64,000 nucleotides of DNA from Eumeta japonica (taxonomy: Eukaryota > Arthropoda > Insecta > Lepidoptera > Psychidae), in contig BGZK01000872.1 in assembly GCA_005406025.1 (NCBI GenBank), positions 124,001 to 188,000 on the forward strand, written 5' to 3'. The number at the start of each line of letters is the position of its first letter. Position 1 is the first letter of the stretch. Of this stretch, positions 12,361 through 23,525 are shown piece by piece. A program made the translations under genes and the position numbers. The notes beneath the pieces are model-generated. The model ran no database searches. It was not told the DNA's origin and worked only from the letters and a program-made list of their open reading frames with translations.

Positions 12361-14790
12361 CTTTAAAAAATGGATTGTTGAGATGGTAAATGCCGACATT
12401 GAGGTGATTTGAAACGGGCTCCGAATTGTAAGTGCGCATTTTTTCGATTACAAGTTCATTGTGTTGAAATGCGTAAATAGTGGAGTGACGTTACATTTGG
12501 AATAATAGCTCCAAAGTCGTATCGTTACGTCAGTATATTTAGTTAGGTCCGAGATAGGGGTGTGGACTAAAATTATGCTTTTCGTATCGTCGCGTCGCCA
12601 CGTGCAGAAAAACTATTGTTCTATAACAAACCGTTGTCGAAGTGAAGTTATGCACTTGGTGCAGCTCAATTTTGAGTTGAAGTGTTGGTAGTATTTTAAA
12701 AAGTATAGCTAGCGCAATAGCAGTGAACCTAGTCTTTTCCTAAACCTAGTATTTTTAGTTCGGGACGTACTCCGCTTGGAACTAATATTTATATCGAATA
12801 CAGAATATTTTGGTGAGATAAGTTCATTTCAATAAGAAACATGGTTAATGCCTCATTTTAATGCTTGCAAATGTTTATTTTCTTTTTTATTTTTATTTAA
12901 AACTTGTCATATAATCACTGTTTTGACATCGCCGCACTCACTAGTTATTTGAAATACATTGTTTGAACACATACAATACATACGCCCCGACCATTACAAA
13001 GATATTACTTCATTTCAATATTTTTTCTTCATAAAATTATTACTAGGCAGTGCCAAAAACCCTAGCCACCTTTACACTAATCAATTACACAATAAATACA
13101 ATAATTAATTAAAAAAAAAATAATTAATTTACTCATCTCCAAAATCAAATAAAGTAATTTTGCCATAGTAGACACGAGCAATCTTTGAGACAGATTCCTA
13201 ATTTTCGGCACTATGGCCAATTTGGCAAAATAATTGTGGATAAAATTGAATATTAATCGGTCACAATTTTTGGCCACACATGAGAAGAAATTCGCACTCT
13301 GTCCGACAAGATTCATTTTATATTAGAGTCACGTTAGATAATATCTTTCAAATTATTCATTCTCAACGATATCTTAGTGTCGATTCAACAATACTACAAT
13401 TCCAAGTTTAGTTCAACTTTAACTTTCATACATTTTAAATTTATAGTTTGTCACAATAACAACAATTAATCTAATTTTCAAGCAATCATTTGCAGACTTA
13501 TCCTTCATAAGGCACAACCTACGTTTTGTAAAACGATGATATACTGCTTTAACATATAGCTTCTCTGCTGATACAAAATACGCTTCCGGATTCCAGTTAA
13601 ATGATTGGTTTAAACTTATCTTCATGTAATACATTTCTTTACCCACGAAAAATATCTATAGTGACTTTTAACTTACACAATGTCTTGCAGAGTTTTCTTC
13701 GGTTATTCTAAAATCAAATAAAAAAAAATAGTTATCATTTGCCTCATACCTTAATTTTTTTTCAAAATTCATATCGTAAAATTTGATACCACTCTGCATT
13801 TTTCTTGTAAACCAGATTAAATTTTGCGATTTCAACTAAAAGTGGCCGGGACTTTTGACATTCTCTATAAGTTCGTCTTTAAGTAAAAATCTTTATTTAC
13901 TTCCATTTGCCACGGAAGCGATATTCCTATATCTTATAAGTTTACTATAAAATATACAGAGCGTTCTCTATCCACAGATTTATAGATGTATCTAATTCTA
14001 TGATTTAAACTTACACACTTCCACCTTTGCTAAAAACTGGCTATACTGACTTGAGCCTGTATTTTGCAGCACCAGGCCGCGACACAGGCGTTGGTGAGTT
14101 CTTGCCTCTACTCTAAAAGCACTTTTCACTCTTTTTTTTTCCCAACATCTCTTTCCTTATTTTCTATTTTAAGCTTCGACAGAAATATACTCGTAACTTG
14201 ATTGCTTCCAATAGCTTACTTGAGAGAGCTTAAGTACGTTTTTTTTTTTTATCGAATCGATTTTCGCTTAGCATCCGCTTGCCTGTTTAGAATTGTTTTT
14301 CTTATTAAATTGTCTTGGAATACCGTTTGGTAAATTTTTAACATTTCGTTGTGTATTTATGTTTTTTTTTATGTCGGTTTAAGGAAATAACTTTTGGAGC
14401 AAGTTTTATGATAACGTTAAGCTTTTTTTTTTACGAAAAAACACTTAGAGCGGTTTATACAAACAATACACACACGTCAATAGTTACCAATAAAGTTATT
14501 GCGTATATTTACGTTAAAGATTGCGTAATAACTTGTGGAACTTGGCTAATTTTTATGAAAGTCGACAACCATGCCATGATGAACATTTACTGAAAATAAA
14601 CTAACAGTTCTGTACACAGATATAGCTGGATGAAATATGTATTGTATAGGTTTTTGATATTTACTTTTTCTAGCAAAAAATTGCACGTGCATTCCTTTTT
14701 TCGTTTTGAAAAATAAAAAACAATTGTATTAGTGCAAATGTTTTAACTGAACACGACGAATACATTGTGGCAAACCTTCATTTACATAAG
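12361..14790. other. AT-rich non-coding stretch
   Basis: No domain is recognisable in the short minus-strand frames at 13077-13316 and 13419-13646 or the plus-strand frame at 14351-14593. No tandem repeat of note. I see no supported gene. Confidence 0.5.
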
Positions 14791-15217
14791 CACAGACGTT
14801 CGCCTGCGACATGTGTTAACATCCAGCATGCAAAACCCACCGTTGATCTCGAGTCTATTATTGATTGTCTGTGACCGCTTATGGAGGAGATTCTGTCACC
14901 CTTTGACGTATCTAGTCATTGCACGGCTGCACGTCACTTGAGATGGTTGGGAGCGCATCTGATGGATGTTCACAACACTCCCGACACCCTGGTAGATGTA
15001 ACTGTCCGATGTACCGATCCGGCAAGTAACGTACGTAGAAATAACATCGTACATATTTAACAGACTGAGATAAATAAAATATTTACACTTGTTTTGATGT
15101 TGGATGTCAATCCTCTCGAATCAATATTTAATTCCTTGGATAGGGATTCATATTGCAAGAGCAGGTTTAAGAGCCAGCGGTGGCTTGCACGCTGCACTAT
15201 TACATGTGGCAGGCAAG
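14791..15217. mobile_element. Inverted-repeat element, copy 1
   Basis: The left end (14791-14860, CAGACGTTCGCCTGCGACAT then CCCACCGTTGAT) is an imperfect reverse complement of the right end (15150-15217), giving terminal inverted arms of roughly 60 bp. The right half (about 14970-15217) is matched in opposite orientation by 39864-40143. Short frames over 15057-15289 are products of this repeat and not genes. It is most simply a non-autonomous DNA transposon about 430 bp long; the superfamily is unknown because target duplications are not clear. Confidence 0.55.
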
Positions 15218-17020
15218 GGCCTAATTGTTGCTTTCCGCAAATTAGCACTTCCCATAATAGAATATTACATATTTAAATTCCACGGGTAATTGTGTGCTAT
15301 AAAAACATGTAAACTCATTACTTTTTTTATTATTTTACTCAAACTAATCGGGCGTTAGAGTGTGCTACAATTTTTTTTTTTTTGTTAGTTCCTAATAATT
15401 TTTGAATATCTTCAAAAGGGCAAACGCTTATCGAGCGATGTCCTACAGGTGAACTAGAAAATTACACTGTTTTCCGAAAGGGAGAAAGATGAAAATGGTA
15501 TATTAGCATCATTTTTAATCTATCTGGACATGTTTTATAAAATGTATATCTGTAGATACATGACGTTGTTGTTGTGTGGTCAAAAGAATTTATTATAAAT
15601 TATCTAGGTTTTAATTAATACAACCTTTAATGGTAATTAATTTATTATAATATCATGCAAAATGATAAATACAGCGATCGTAGACAAGGCCCACCAAGTA
15701 GTGGCGGTAGCGTCGTACAGCGTTCACAAACTATAACTGTCTAATACTGCCACATAAAACCTTTTACATTCCTAACATTTAGATCTGTTATAAAAATTAC
15801 GCGATCATTTCTCCGTTGCTGGCTTATTATAAAACTTTTTAATCCATATTAAAATTTAAATTAAAAGTGCCAGAGAAATCGTCATGCATGGCAAATTCCT
15901 GACAAAGAAATAGATTCGAAATAAGTTTTAGGTTTCGATAAATGTGCTATATTTATTACTGTAGTAAAGTCATACTATGGCCAAATTGGCTGCAGCCCAA
16001 AAATGAAATACCACACTCTTACAGAATACGGATATGAAGTAACTGCATTCGCTGTTTCATTTCTTCAAGTGACTAAGAGTTCCGGTGGCCTACTCTCCTC
16101 TTTCTCCCTTCCATCAACTCTATCTCTCCTACATTAGATATCGTATTCCTTCCTATGAGGCCGGTAAACCAATGGTGACTCCTATATTTAGTGGCTAAAC
16201 TAGATTTAGTATCTAAAACACTTATTAAAAATAAATATAAATAAACCTTTACCAAAAGAAATAAAATATGGTTAGTTGCTGATATGCGATTTTGTACTAA
16301 ATTAGGGAAATAGTTGCAGTCTTCTATCAAATATTAACAAACAGCATAAAGTGAAATTTTTCAACTATTGTTATTGCATTTATTTAGTAGATATACAGAA
16401 CATGGTTTATATTGGTTTTATATTGTATACAAAAAATTAATGGTTTCCCAACTTCTAAATTGCAATTAGGAGATAACAAAAAGCAATAATTTCGAAATTA
16501 AATTCATCATAAAACTTAATCTGGTTCTGACATTAATTGCAAATAACTCTAAAGCGATTTTAACTGTTTTCCTTATATTTCTTGGTCTATTAAATTTAAA
16601 CAAAAAAGGGAATTTTTGAATTTTATTGGGTTCTATGGCCGCTGGAAATAAGAATTAATATGTTATTATTAACATTAAGAAACGAAATATGACCTTTGTT
16701 TCTTAAATCTTAAGTAAATACACGAAAAGTTGCGTATTTCTTTAAAAAAATGATCTTATGAACAATATTTTCTGAGTCTTAGGCTATTGAGTTGATAAAT
16801 GAGTCGATAAATCATTGAAATATATTTAATTATTAGTACAAACATAAAAATACAAAATAAAATACGCGTTCAGCACTGAATACCTGATATAAGTGAAACT
16901 TTTGAAATTATAACACTTCACACATATATACAAACAGTTATAGAACACAAACGTATAAAAAATAAATAAACAAACAAAACAATAAATGCTAATTATACAA
17001 CACGTGGTATCTCAGCTATT
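15218..17020. other. AT-rich non-coding stretch
   Basis: Homopolymer-rich sequence without a supported gene or repeat. The minus-strand frame at 16073-16330 has no recognisable domain. Confidence 0.5.
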
Positions 17021-18113
17021 AATTTACGAGGGGCATTCAACAAACAGTGAGAATGAATATGATGCTGATAACTTACATTAAATCTAATTTTATTTTTAGA
17101 CATAGACAAAACATAATACATTTGCCATATCTTTTTTCTAAGCTTAAAATTCCTTTCTTAAAAAACTCACCATCACGAGCATCTAGAAATTCCTATACTG
17201 CTGCGACCACTGCTTCATCATCATTAAATCCCTGTCCTTTCAGATAGTCCTTCAACCTTGAAAATAGATAGAAACCACAAGAGGCATTGTCGGATGAATA
17301 CGGAGGTTGTTCAAGTGTATCGAAGTCAGTTGCAACTGCAATCATAGCAACGCGCCATTATCTTTCAACAAAATATTTTTTCTAATTTGCCTCTGCGTTT
17401 CATTAGTACTTCGTTAAGCAATTTTTTTATTTGTTCATTATACAAAGAACCCACAACAGTAGCTCCAAGGTCGAAATATTCTATTGTCATCACATTTTTA
17501 CTGTTCCAGAAAAGAGAGCCCATGATATTTCCTATAGAACGACTCGCCTCAAATTTCTTAGGGGTTGAAGATGATGATCTTTTCCAAGGCGCAGACTGTA
17601 ATTTTGTTTATGGATCGTAATGCTGAAGTCACGTTTCATCCATGATTATAAATCGATTCGAAAGACTATCGGTATCTTGGTGTAACAGGTCCAAAGAAGC
17701 TCAAGAAATATTCAGCCCGATTTGTTATTGTACATAGGTGAACATTCTAGGGACTCAGCGCGCGAATACATTTTTTATACTCATATGTTTGTAGAAAATG
17801 GTATGCCCTCCGCCAGTCGAAATTTTGGTTTCTTCTGCTATGGAATGTACCGTGATACGACGATCCGTCAAAACATCTTTTTCGGCTTTACCATTTCTTC
17901 GGTCACTGCTATTCCTGGGCGACCTGAGTGAAGGTCATCTTTGATGGATGTTCTCCCACGTTTGAATTCGGCACACCAACAGGCAACTGCCGAAGAGGAT
18001 GGAACATTTTTTCCTAAACTATCCTGTATGTCTTGATTCACTCGTTCTGCAGTGAAATTTTTCAAGCATTGGGAGGCGATTCTCGGGCCATGTAGAAATT
18101 GTACATGAGACAA
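17021..18113 (-). pseudogene. mariner-like transposase, degraded
   Basis: Read on the minus strand, the first 80 codons (18113-17868) give a helix-turn-helix N-terminus with the family signature CAEFKRGRTS and HSGRPGIAVTEEMV. After a stop, other frames continue with a match to the first catalytic block (MDET then HYDP, codons near 17643-17615), the second (KDNG, D at 17360-17362) and the third (PPYSSDNAS, D at 17289-17291), and a C-terminal part near 17230-17085 (LKGQGFNDDEAV, KKGILSLEKRYGKCI). These are the D,D34D blocks of mariner. The gap between the second and third aspartate is only about 24 codons, so roughly ten are deleted, and several stops and frame changes are present. The plus-strand bases TTACGAGGGGCATTCAA at 17023 look like the terminal repeat at the 3' side of the element; no matching repeat was found on the other side. 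Confidence 0.85.
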
Positions 18114-19015
18114 TTTTCAAAGAGATATATATTTAATAGAACAAAGTTAATAATTAATAATGAATCATTGTGGTTATTTGACATTTTTCATTTAATACAA
18201 AATGATAAATGTCAAACGAAATCACTAATTTAGTATTCTTAATTTCCAAGCTGTAGCAATTGTCAAACGAATTTCATGTGACATGTAACAGGTACACCTT
18301 AGCACACGACACTAATTGTCACATGTTAAGTTTAGAGGATTGATATGAAGAGTAAATTTATTTTAATGAAATCACGACTAACAGCCGCCCTGCTTCTATC
18401 ATCCAGTGATCTTTTTATTCCAGATCGAAAATCTTTAAAGCTCCAAGTTTTCCGCACTAAATATTATAAGTATACTCCCATATTTATGAAAAATTCCCAA
18501 TATCTAAATAGAGACCATATTAAATTTCCATAGATAAGTGAGAACACAAATTCTATCAATCACTCGACATGTTTCGTCATTTTGTACACGGAACACTACG
18601 GAAATTTCGGAAGTCTAATGCCTTCTTAGAAGTTTTCTAAGAAGATATTAGACTAGGAACTATAGTCTAATACCTTCCTAGAAAAAATCTTTATAATGTT
18701 ATTAGATTTACATAGATATAAACATACAACTCATTTAGGGCTATATATCTACAAACGATTTGACCAGTATAAAGTAAGTATTCAAATTCAGAATTTATTA
18801 TATAAAGCAGAGAAAAATGTGCATGCGCAAGTTTACCATGAAATTAACATATATTGTTCCAAAAAAAAATCACATTTTCAGAATATAAAAACAACCACGT
18901 CGTTTCCATTTATAAAAATGGGCCTTAGCTATTTAATATGCACTGAATCAAATATATTATCCATTTATTTGGTGGACGCGGATAAACTTTTTTGAATATG
19001 AATTGTCAAGATAAA
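18114..19015. other. Non-coding stretch with alternating inverted repeats
   Basis: A word of about 19 bp beginning AGTCTAAT and ending CTTAGA/CCTAGA occurs three times in alternating orientation: 18612-18630 (plus), 18636-18654 (minus), 18664-18681 (plus). The first two form a hairpin with a 5-base loop. The rest is AT-rich with no supported gene; the frame at 18696-18995 has no recognisable domain. Confidence 0.55.
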
Positions 19016-19019
19016 GCAT

Positions 19020-19155
19020 ATACGTACATAGTTTTCTTTGTCACGAAATCACGCAAAAATTATTGCACGTATGAGATGATGACTTATGTATAACCATTCG
19101 ATGCAGGATGGTCTGTAGATATTTTAGACCAACGAACCAGGCGGATGACAGCTAG
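19020..19155 (+). mobile_element. Helitron-like fragment
   Basis: Carries the same ordered words as 9727-9921: TCACGCAAAAATTATTG, ACCATTCGATGCAGGATGGT and TGTAGAT, ending GACAGCTAG at 19155. The next base is G and not T and the GC stem is reduced, so the end is decayed. No coding potential. Confidence 0.5.
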
Positions 19156-19329
19156 GAGTTTTGTGATAAAGGAAAGCGTGTATGCTATTTATTTTCTGAA
19201 TGTAGACTAACCGGTCACTGAACAGGCCTTTGACAATAGACGTTCGTCACCGACTGAACAAAACTTTGCAGCCTTAGACGTATTTTAAATCGCTGTGTTT
19301 ATTAGTCGTACAGCCTACTCCCACCTCGC

Positions 19330-19640
19330 TCACTCCCGATCCCTCTACTCCCACTCCCACACCTATAGGAACTTCCGAGAAGGTGAGATTAATCAAGACC
19401 TTTTGTGCCGCGCTCGGGCGAATGACAGTGCAGGTTCGGCCCATTAGTGCGCCGCGCTTTCCGCAGCGAAACGCCCGATTTTGTATAAACAGCGTTATAT
19501 AACTTTATTAATGGCTTCCCCTCTCTATATTCTTTTAGGGCGGCCTCGATTCTGTCTGTCCCTTGAAAGGCTATAGGGAAATGGAGAGAAACGGCCGTCA
19601 GAAAATATATGCGGGACGTCCGTCTGTCAGTCGTGTTTTG
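19330..19640. promoter_or_regulatory. GC-richer island, possible conserved element
   Basis: Elevated GC with CpG-rich words (CCGCGCTCGGGCG, GCGCCGCGCTTTCCGCAGCG) enclosing short AT cores such as GTATAAAC, TTTATTAATGG. No open frame and no repeat similarity inside the window. Conserved-element status is inference from compositional contrast. Confidence 0.25.
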
Positions 19641-20225
19641 ATAATTTACCGAAACCCAAAGTCATTTTTATTCCATTGGATATTTTTCCGATATTTAAAA
19701 AAATCGTAGTGGTCAGCTTGATGGATACCTAGAAAATTAGGTGTTAAGAGATATTCAATCAATAAGAAAACCCAACAAAATGAAATAGTTCAATCGGATT
19801 TCTGTGTTGTGTATTAAATTCAGATTTTTTTGTTCATAATGTTCCATTTGTCTTTTTTTTATAAATTCTCCTCTAATAATTTAAACGAAATCTCATTAGT
19901 TTCTTTCTGTTAAGAATCTTTAATCAGCATGCCATAAATATCAATGCATGGGTATGTGTTAAACATTCACAGAGACAGCGATGCGTACCTGACTTCATAT
20001 ACTGTATCCGTGAGTAGCTCCCAAATTAAAATAAAAAGGAATTTATACGCGAAATACCAAGAACCAAACATTTCTTAAGTTACAAACGTAACTGATGCAA
20101 AAATAAATATTTGTACAACAGTATTGAAAACGATTTTGTATTTTTTTAACGTTGATCTACACAAGGAACACGAAAGTGAATAATACAAACTGGTTGTATT
20201 TAACGTATATAAATCTGTATATATA
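19641..20225. other. AT-rich non-coding stretch
   Basis: Nothing supportable seen other than homopolymer runs. Confidence 0.45.
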
Positions 20226-20231
20226 CACACT

Positions 20232-20274
<43 letters not shown>

Positions 20275-20300
20275 GTGTGTATATATAAATATATATTTAG
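20226..20300. repeat. (CA)n with flanking AT/TG palindrome
   Basis: About 16 CA units (20236-20267) lead into ATATATATGTGTGTATATATA, so the 3' side can fold back on the CA tract. Confidence 0.85.
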
Positions 20301-20324
20301 AAGTTTCTTTTTTTGTTTTGAGGT

Positions 20325-20905
20325 TCAATCACGCAAAAACTGCTGGTCATATCAGTATGGGACCGCGACCATTCGATGCAGAATCGTTTGTAAATGGTTA
20401 TAGGCCATTTATTGTATAAAACATATAAAAGTATGTTAGTATGGGTGTCTGTCATATACTGAAGGCTGGACGGTTTGCAATCAAATTTTACTTAGAGGTA
20501 TATTATGTTCTCAAATAGGACATAAGATTAATATAACAAAATTATTATATATATAAACATTACCTTTTATGTACAAAATGTACAAACACCAGTAATAATG
20601 GTGCAGTTTATACATTTCGTTGTCGTTTCAATTATTGTCCCAGTATATATACCAAAATCGGTATAGAAACCGGCATTTAAATCGAGAGCGGAATAGGGGC
20701 TCGACCCAACAATGAAATCGGAATTGACATCGAAAATACGACCGTAATCACGATCAAAATTGACAGAAAAATCAGCCGATATAGTAGATGAGGGAATTCA
20801 TTCTAATCTATGTCCACGGGAGCGAAATCGGGGGTATATTTGCATAATAAAAAAATTGCTAAATTTAAATTTACGACTAGTGAAGCGGACGGGTGACCGC
20901 TAACA
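20325..20905 (+). mobile_element. Helitron-like repeat with GATCGAAATC-rich body
   Basis: Starts with TCACGCAAAAACTGCTGG and ACCATTCGATGCAGAATCG as in the shorter copies at 9727 and 19020. From 20645 to 20830 it has a quasi-repetitive body of AAATCGG/GAATCG-type words shared with 38640-38760, 40185-40260 and 55362-55580. It ends AGTGAAGCGGACGGGTGACC at 20878-20897, a decayed version of the GC-stem terminus. No coding potential. Confidence 0.5.
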
Positions 20906-21951
20906 GTTAAATATAGGTGCATGTCATCAAAATTACAGTACTAGTTTATTTGAGGTATAGTACCTTAGGCACACGATTTTCCCTTAGAACAGGCTGATTT
21001 CTTGTTGTCTTCGTACTAGGTCCGTATCACTCATTTGCCGAGTCATAGTCTCCCAATTTTTTTTATTTCAAATGAAGGTACTTGAAACCTGAGTTTAATT
21101 CCATTTAATTCTATTAAAATGGACACTTTTCTATTTCCTAAAGTGAGACAAACCATTAAACAACAACGTAATAATATTACTCTTTCATGCAGTAGTACAT
21201 TCATTCCATCGTTAAATCAATTCTGTATTATCTATGTATCCATGTTTGTGTATCCACTTGTATCTAAATTCGGCGCACAGATCAACCTAAGGCCAAGAAT
21301 TTTCGTCTTCAAGACTAACGATGTAGCCGCGCCGCGTCAAGGCCAGCGTTTTCAACCTTCGATTCAGTCCGTATCGTCAACACGGCCTTGAGTATTGTGA
21401 CCTTCATGAATTTTCATATTTCGTGTTCGATAGTATTGTTATACAGAATCGATACATCGGGCCGGGGAAGTATCGATTCCAAAGCATCGTTATGATATCG
21501 TAACACGCGATCACGGCAATGACAATAAGGAAGCTCAGTGGATGGTCAATTAAAGTTAGGTTAGGGTGACACAGAACACAGAGCGAGAGGTTTTTTCGAT
21601 TTGGAACGATACTAATAACTTTTAATATGTGTTAAGCATAACACTGATAAATAATATCTCTCTCTCTCTCTCTCTCTCGTCTATGGTCCGTTCTGTTTAT
21701 AAAAAAAAATTAAAAAAAAAACATGTTTGCACTTCATACGCAGTACATGTAAAACATTCGGATAACTAAACTGCAAAATAATAGAACGAATGCAATGTCA
21801 GGAGAGAAATAATTATACAGATAATTGTAGAATGTACATGTCTTACTCATAACGTGGCGATGAATTTTTTCTTCTCATCTATCTCCCCGTGGTGTGGGGT
21901 ATCGTTGGATAGGTCATTCAAAAACATTGTGAATCTGGGATAACCTTTTTT
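20906..21951. other. Non-coding stretch with a (TC)n tract
   Basis: Contains a (TC)n microsatellite at 21656-21678 and a moderately GC-rich patch at 21270-21400 crossed by a plus-strand frame without a recognisable domain. No supported gene. Confidence 0.45.
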
Positions 21952-22606
21952 GAAGTTATACTTCTTTTGGTGCGTTTGGATGAGAGTGAATTTGTGAGCT
22001 GCGCGCGCACAAACGACATGATGAAGTTAGCCACAGAATAGAAATAATATCAACACTGAATATAGTTACAATACTGAGTGTTCATACTATATAGTACATA
22101 GTACAGAGTGTTCATGCTATATATTACATAGTACTTATATTCATAACCCAGTTCTTGCAAAATATAGTATTCATATGAATAATCAATTTTGAGTATTAAT
22201 TTTCTATAATTATTATTTTTGTTCAATTTATTATATATATAAACATTATTTGTAAACTTTTAACATTGTGTTGTGAAAAATTGTGAAAATTTGAAGTGTT
22301 TTTAAATATTAGAGGTTAACCATGTAAGTATAATATATAGATATATTTCTAACGAACTTATTATTTTTCTAACAAATAATTGAATAATAAGTACACACTC
22401 TTTTTTAAATGTATTTGACTCATTCACATAATGAATAATGATTATATATTTGTACTGTATTGTTATATTGTTACGTTAATAAAACATTTTCAATTAAACA
22501 AAATCGTTTTGATTGATTTTAATATTTATTGTCGATTACTACTGCATTTGAGTTATTTTAAATATTATTCATACGCCAAAGAAGTATAACTTCTAACGCG
22601 TGTACA
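21952..22606. mobile_element. Inverted-repeat element (MITE-like)
   Basis: GAAGTTATACTTCTTTTGGTGCG at 21952-21974 in essence mirrors 22573-22593 in reverse complement, giving terminal inverted repeats of about 21 bp and an element of about 650 bp. Outside the right arm is CGCGTGTAC (22598-22606), which mirrors the GTGTACACACGTA outer end of the element at 29418-29938, so the two are probably related. Inside, a 30-bp unit beginning GAGTGTTCAT is doubled (22077-22136). No coding potential. Confidence 0.6.
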
Positions 22607-22669
22607 TAAGTACACACACTTTTTTGTGTTTTCCCTGTGCAAAGGAGAAGGAGGGGAAAAACTCGTTAT

Positions 22670-23310
22670 GGACAGTTCGTGCGCCCGGGCGCACGGGGGG
22701 TGTCCGACTCGCACAGATTAAAAACTCCCTAAAACATTAAGGCGCCTGCCGTTAGCCCGTAAGCTTTGTACAGCTTCATCTAAGCGGCCAGAAAGCACAA
22801 GAGGTGCCAACGACGCGAAAGTCGTTGAAAGCTTTCCGGGTTACCACGCCGTAATAACGTCATAGGTGACAGTGTTACCACGGGAAGAGGCAAAAATAAC
22901 TAAAATCTTACCTTGTGTAATGAATTAAATAATAGACGAAGTTTGTAAAAGCGTGTAATGGAGGGGGTATAAAAAACCGCGAAAGGCGGTTAAAAATCTA
23001 ACGGTTCCGGTCGAGGGCTTTACGCCCTTAAATCACTGAATTTAAATTTAAAATCCAAAATGACATAATCGTTACGTGAAAACGTAACGTAACTCACTGA
23101 ATTTAATTCGGATTTGGATCGTACACAGATAACAAAGTTTGACCGCTAACAGTCGACACTCGAGCACTGTCCGGGCCAAAAACTGCTGCTGGTCGACAAA
23201 TGCGGTCGCCCTCCGTAGTCAACGATAAACCGTTTATGTGTGTAAAGCACACGAAATAACTAAAATAGCGATCGGTGTTTGGAGCGTGAACTTGTGGGAG
23301 TGCTCCCTAG
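22670..23310. ncRNA. Hairpin-rich, CpG-rich segment; candidate structured RNA or leader
   Basis: The segment holds an 18-bp perfect palindrome (22678-22695) framed by GGACA (22670-22674) and TGTCC (22701-22705), then stem-loops at 22808-22827 (CAACGAC/GTCGTTG), 22975-22991 (AACCGC/GCGGTT, loop GAAAG), 23014-23028 (AGGGC/GCCCT), 23070-23089 (CGTTACGT/ACGTAACG with a GAAA loop), 23238-23252 (GTGTG/CACAC) and 23296-23307 (GGGAG/CTCCC). Small direct repeats are also present: GTTACCACG near 22850 and 22875, and TCACTGAATTTA near 23033 and 23095. GC and CpG content is clearly higher than in the flanks. GTATAAAAAA at 22968-22977 is TATA-like. It does not match any structured RNA I can name. It could instead be a gene promoter with 5' leader, or the end of an unrecognised mobile element; strand is undecided. 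Confidence 0.3.
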
Positions 23311-23525
23311 GCGTAGAAACCGTGCGCAGACTTGGAGTGCAGACGGTGCAGTAAACCGGAGCGAACACGGAACGAACGCAAACGTGCATAACCGTCGCCG
23401 TGCGATGAACACTGCATGGTGTATGTGAAAACCATATTTCGATTTAACGATCCGTTAACGAAATATTAAACTATGATTAACTTTTATTAGTCAAGTGTCT
23501 TCTTCGTCGTCACCGCCAGGTAAAT
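23311..23525 (+). promoter_or_regulatory. Possible untranslated first exon ending at a splice donor
   Basis: CpG-rich sequence continues (many CGAACG/CGTCGCC words) to 23440 and then ends at TCACCGCCAG followed by GTAAATGG near 23519-23527, a good 5' splice site. ATG triplets in the segment are soon followed by in-frame stops, so if transcribed it is leader and not coding. With the hairpin-rich segment upstream, it is compatible with the start of a long gene whose next exon lies outside the window. This is inference; no transcript evidence is available to me. Confidence 0.25.

Noticed and set aside
15057..15289. Overlapping frames at 15057-15289 as a possible small exon
   Set aside because: The DNA belongs to an inverted-arm repeat that is also present at 39864-40143 without keeping these frames.
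20152..20403. Frame with a THTHTH run
   Set aside because: Translation of the (CA)n microsatellite.
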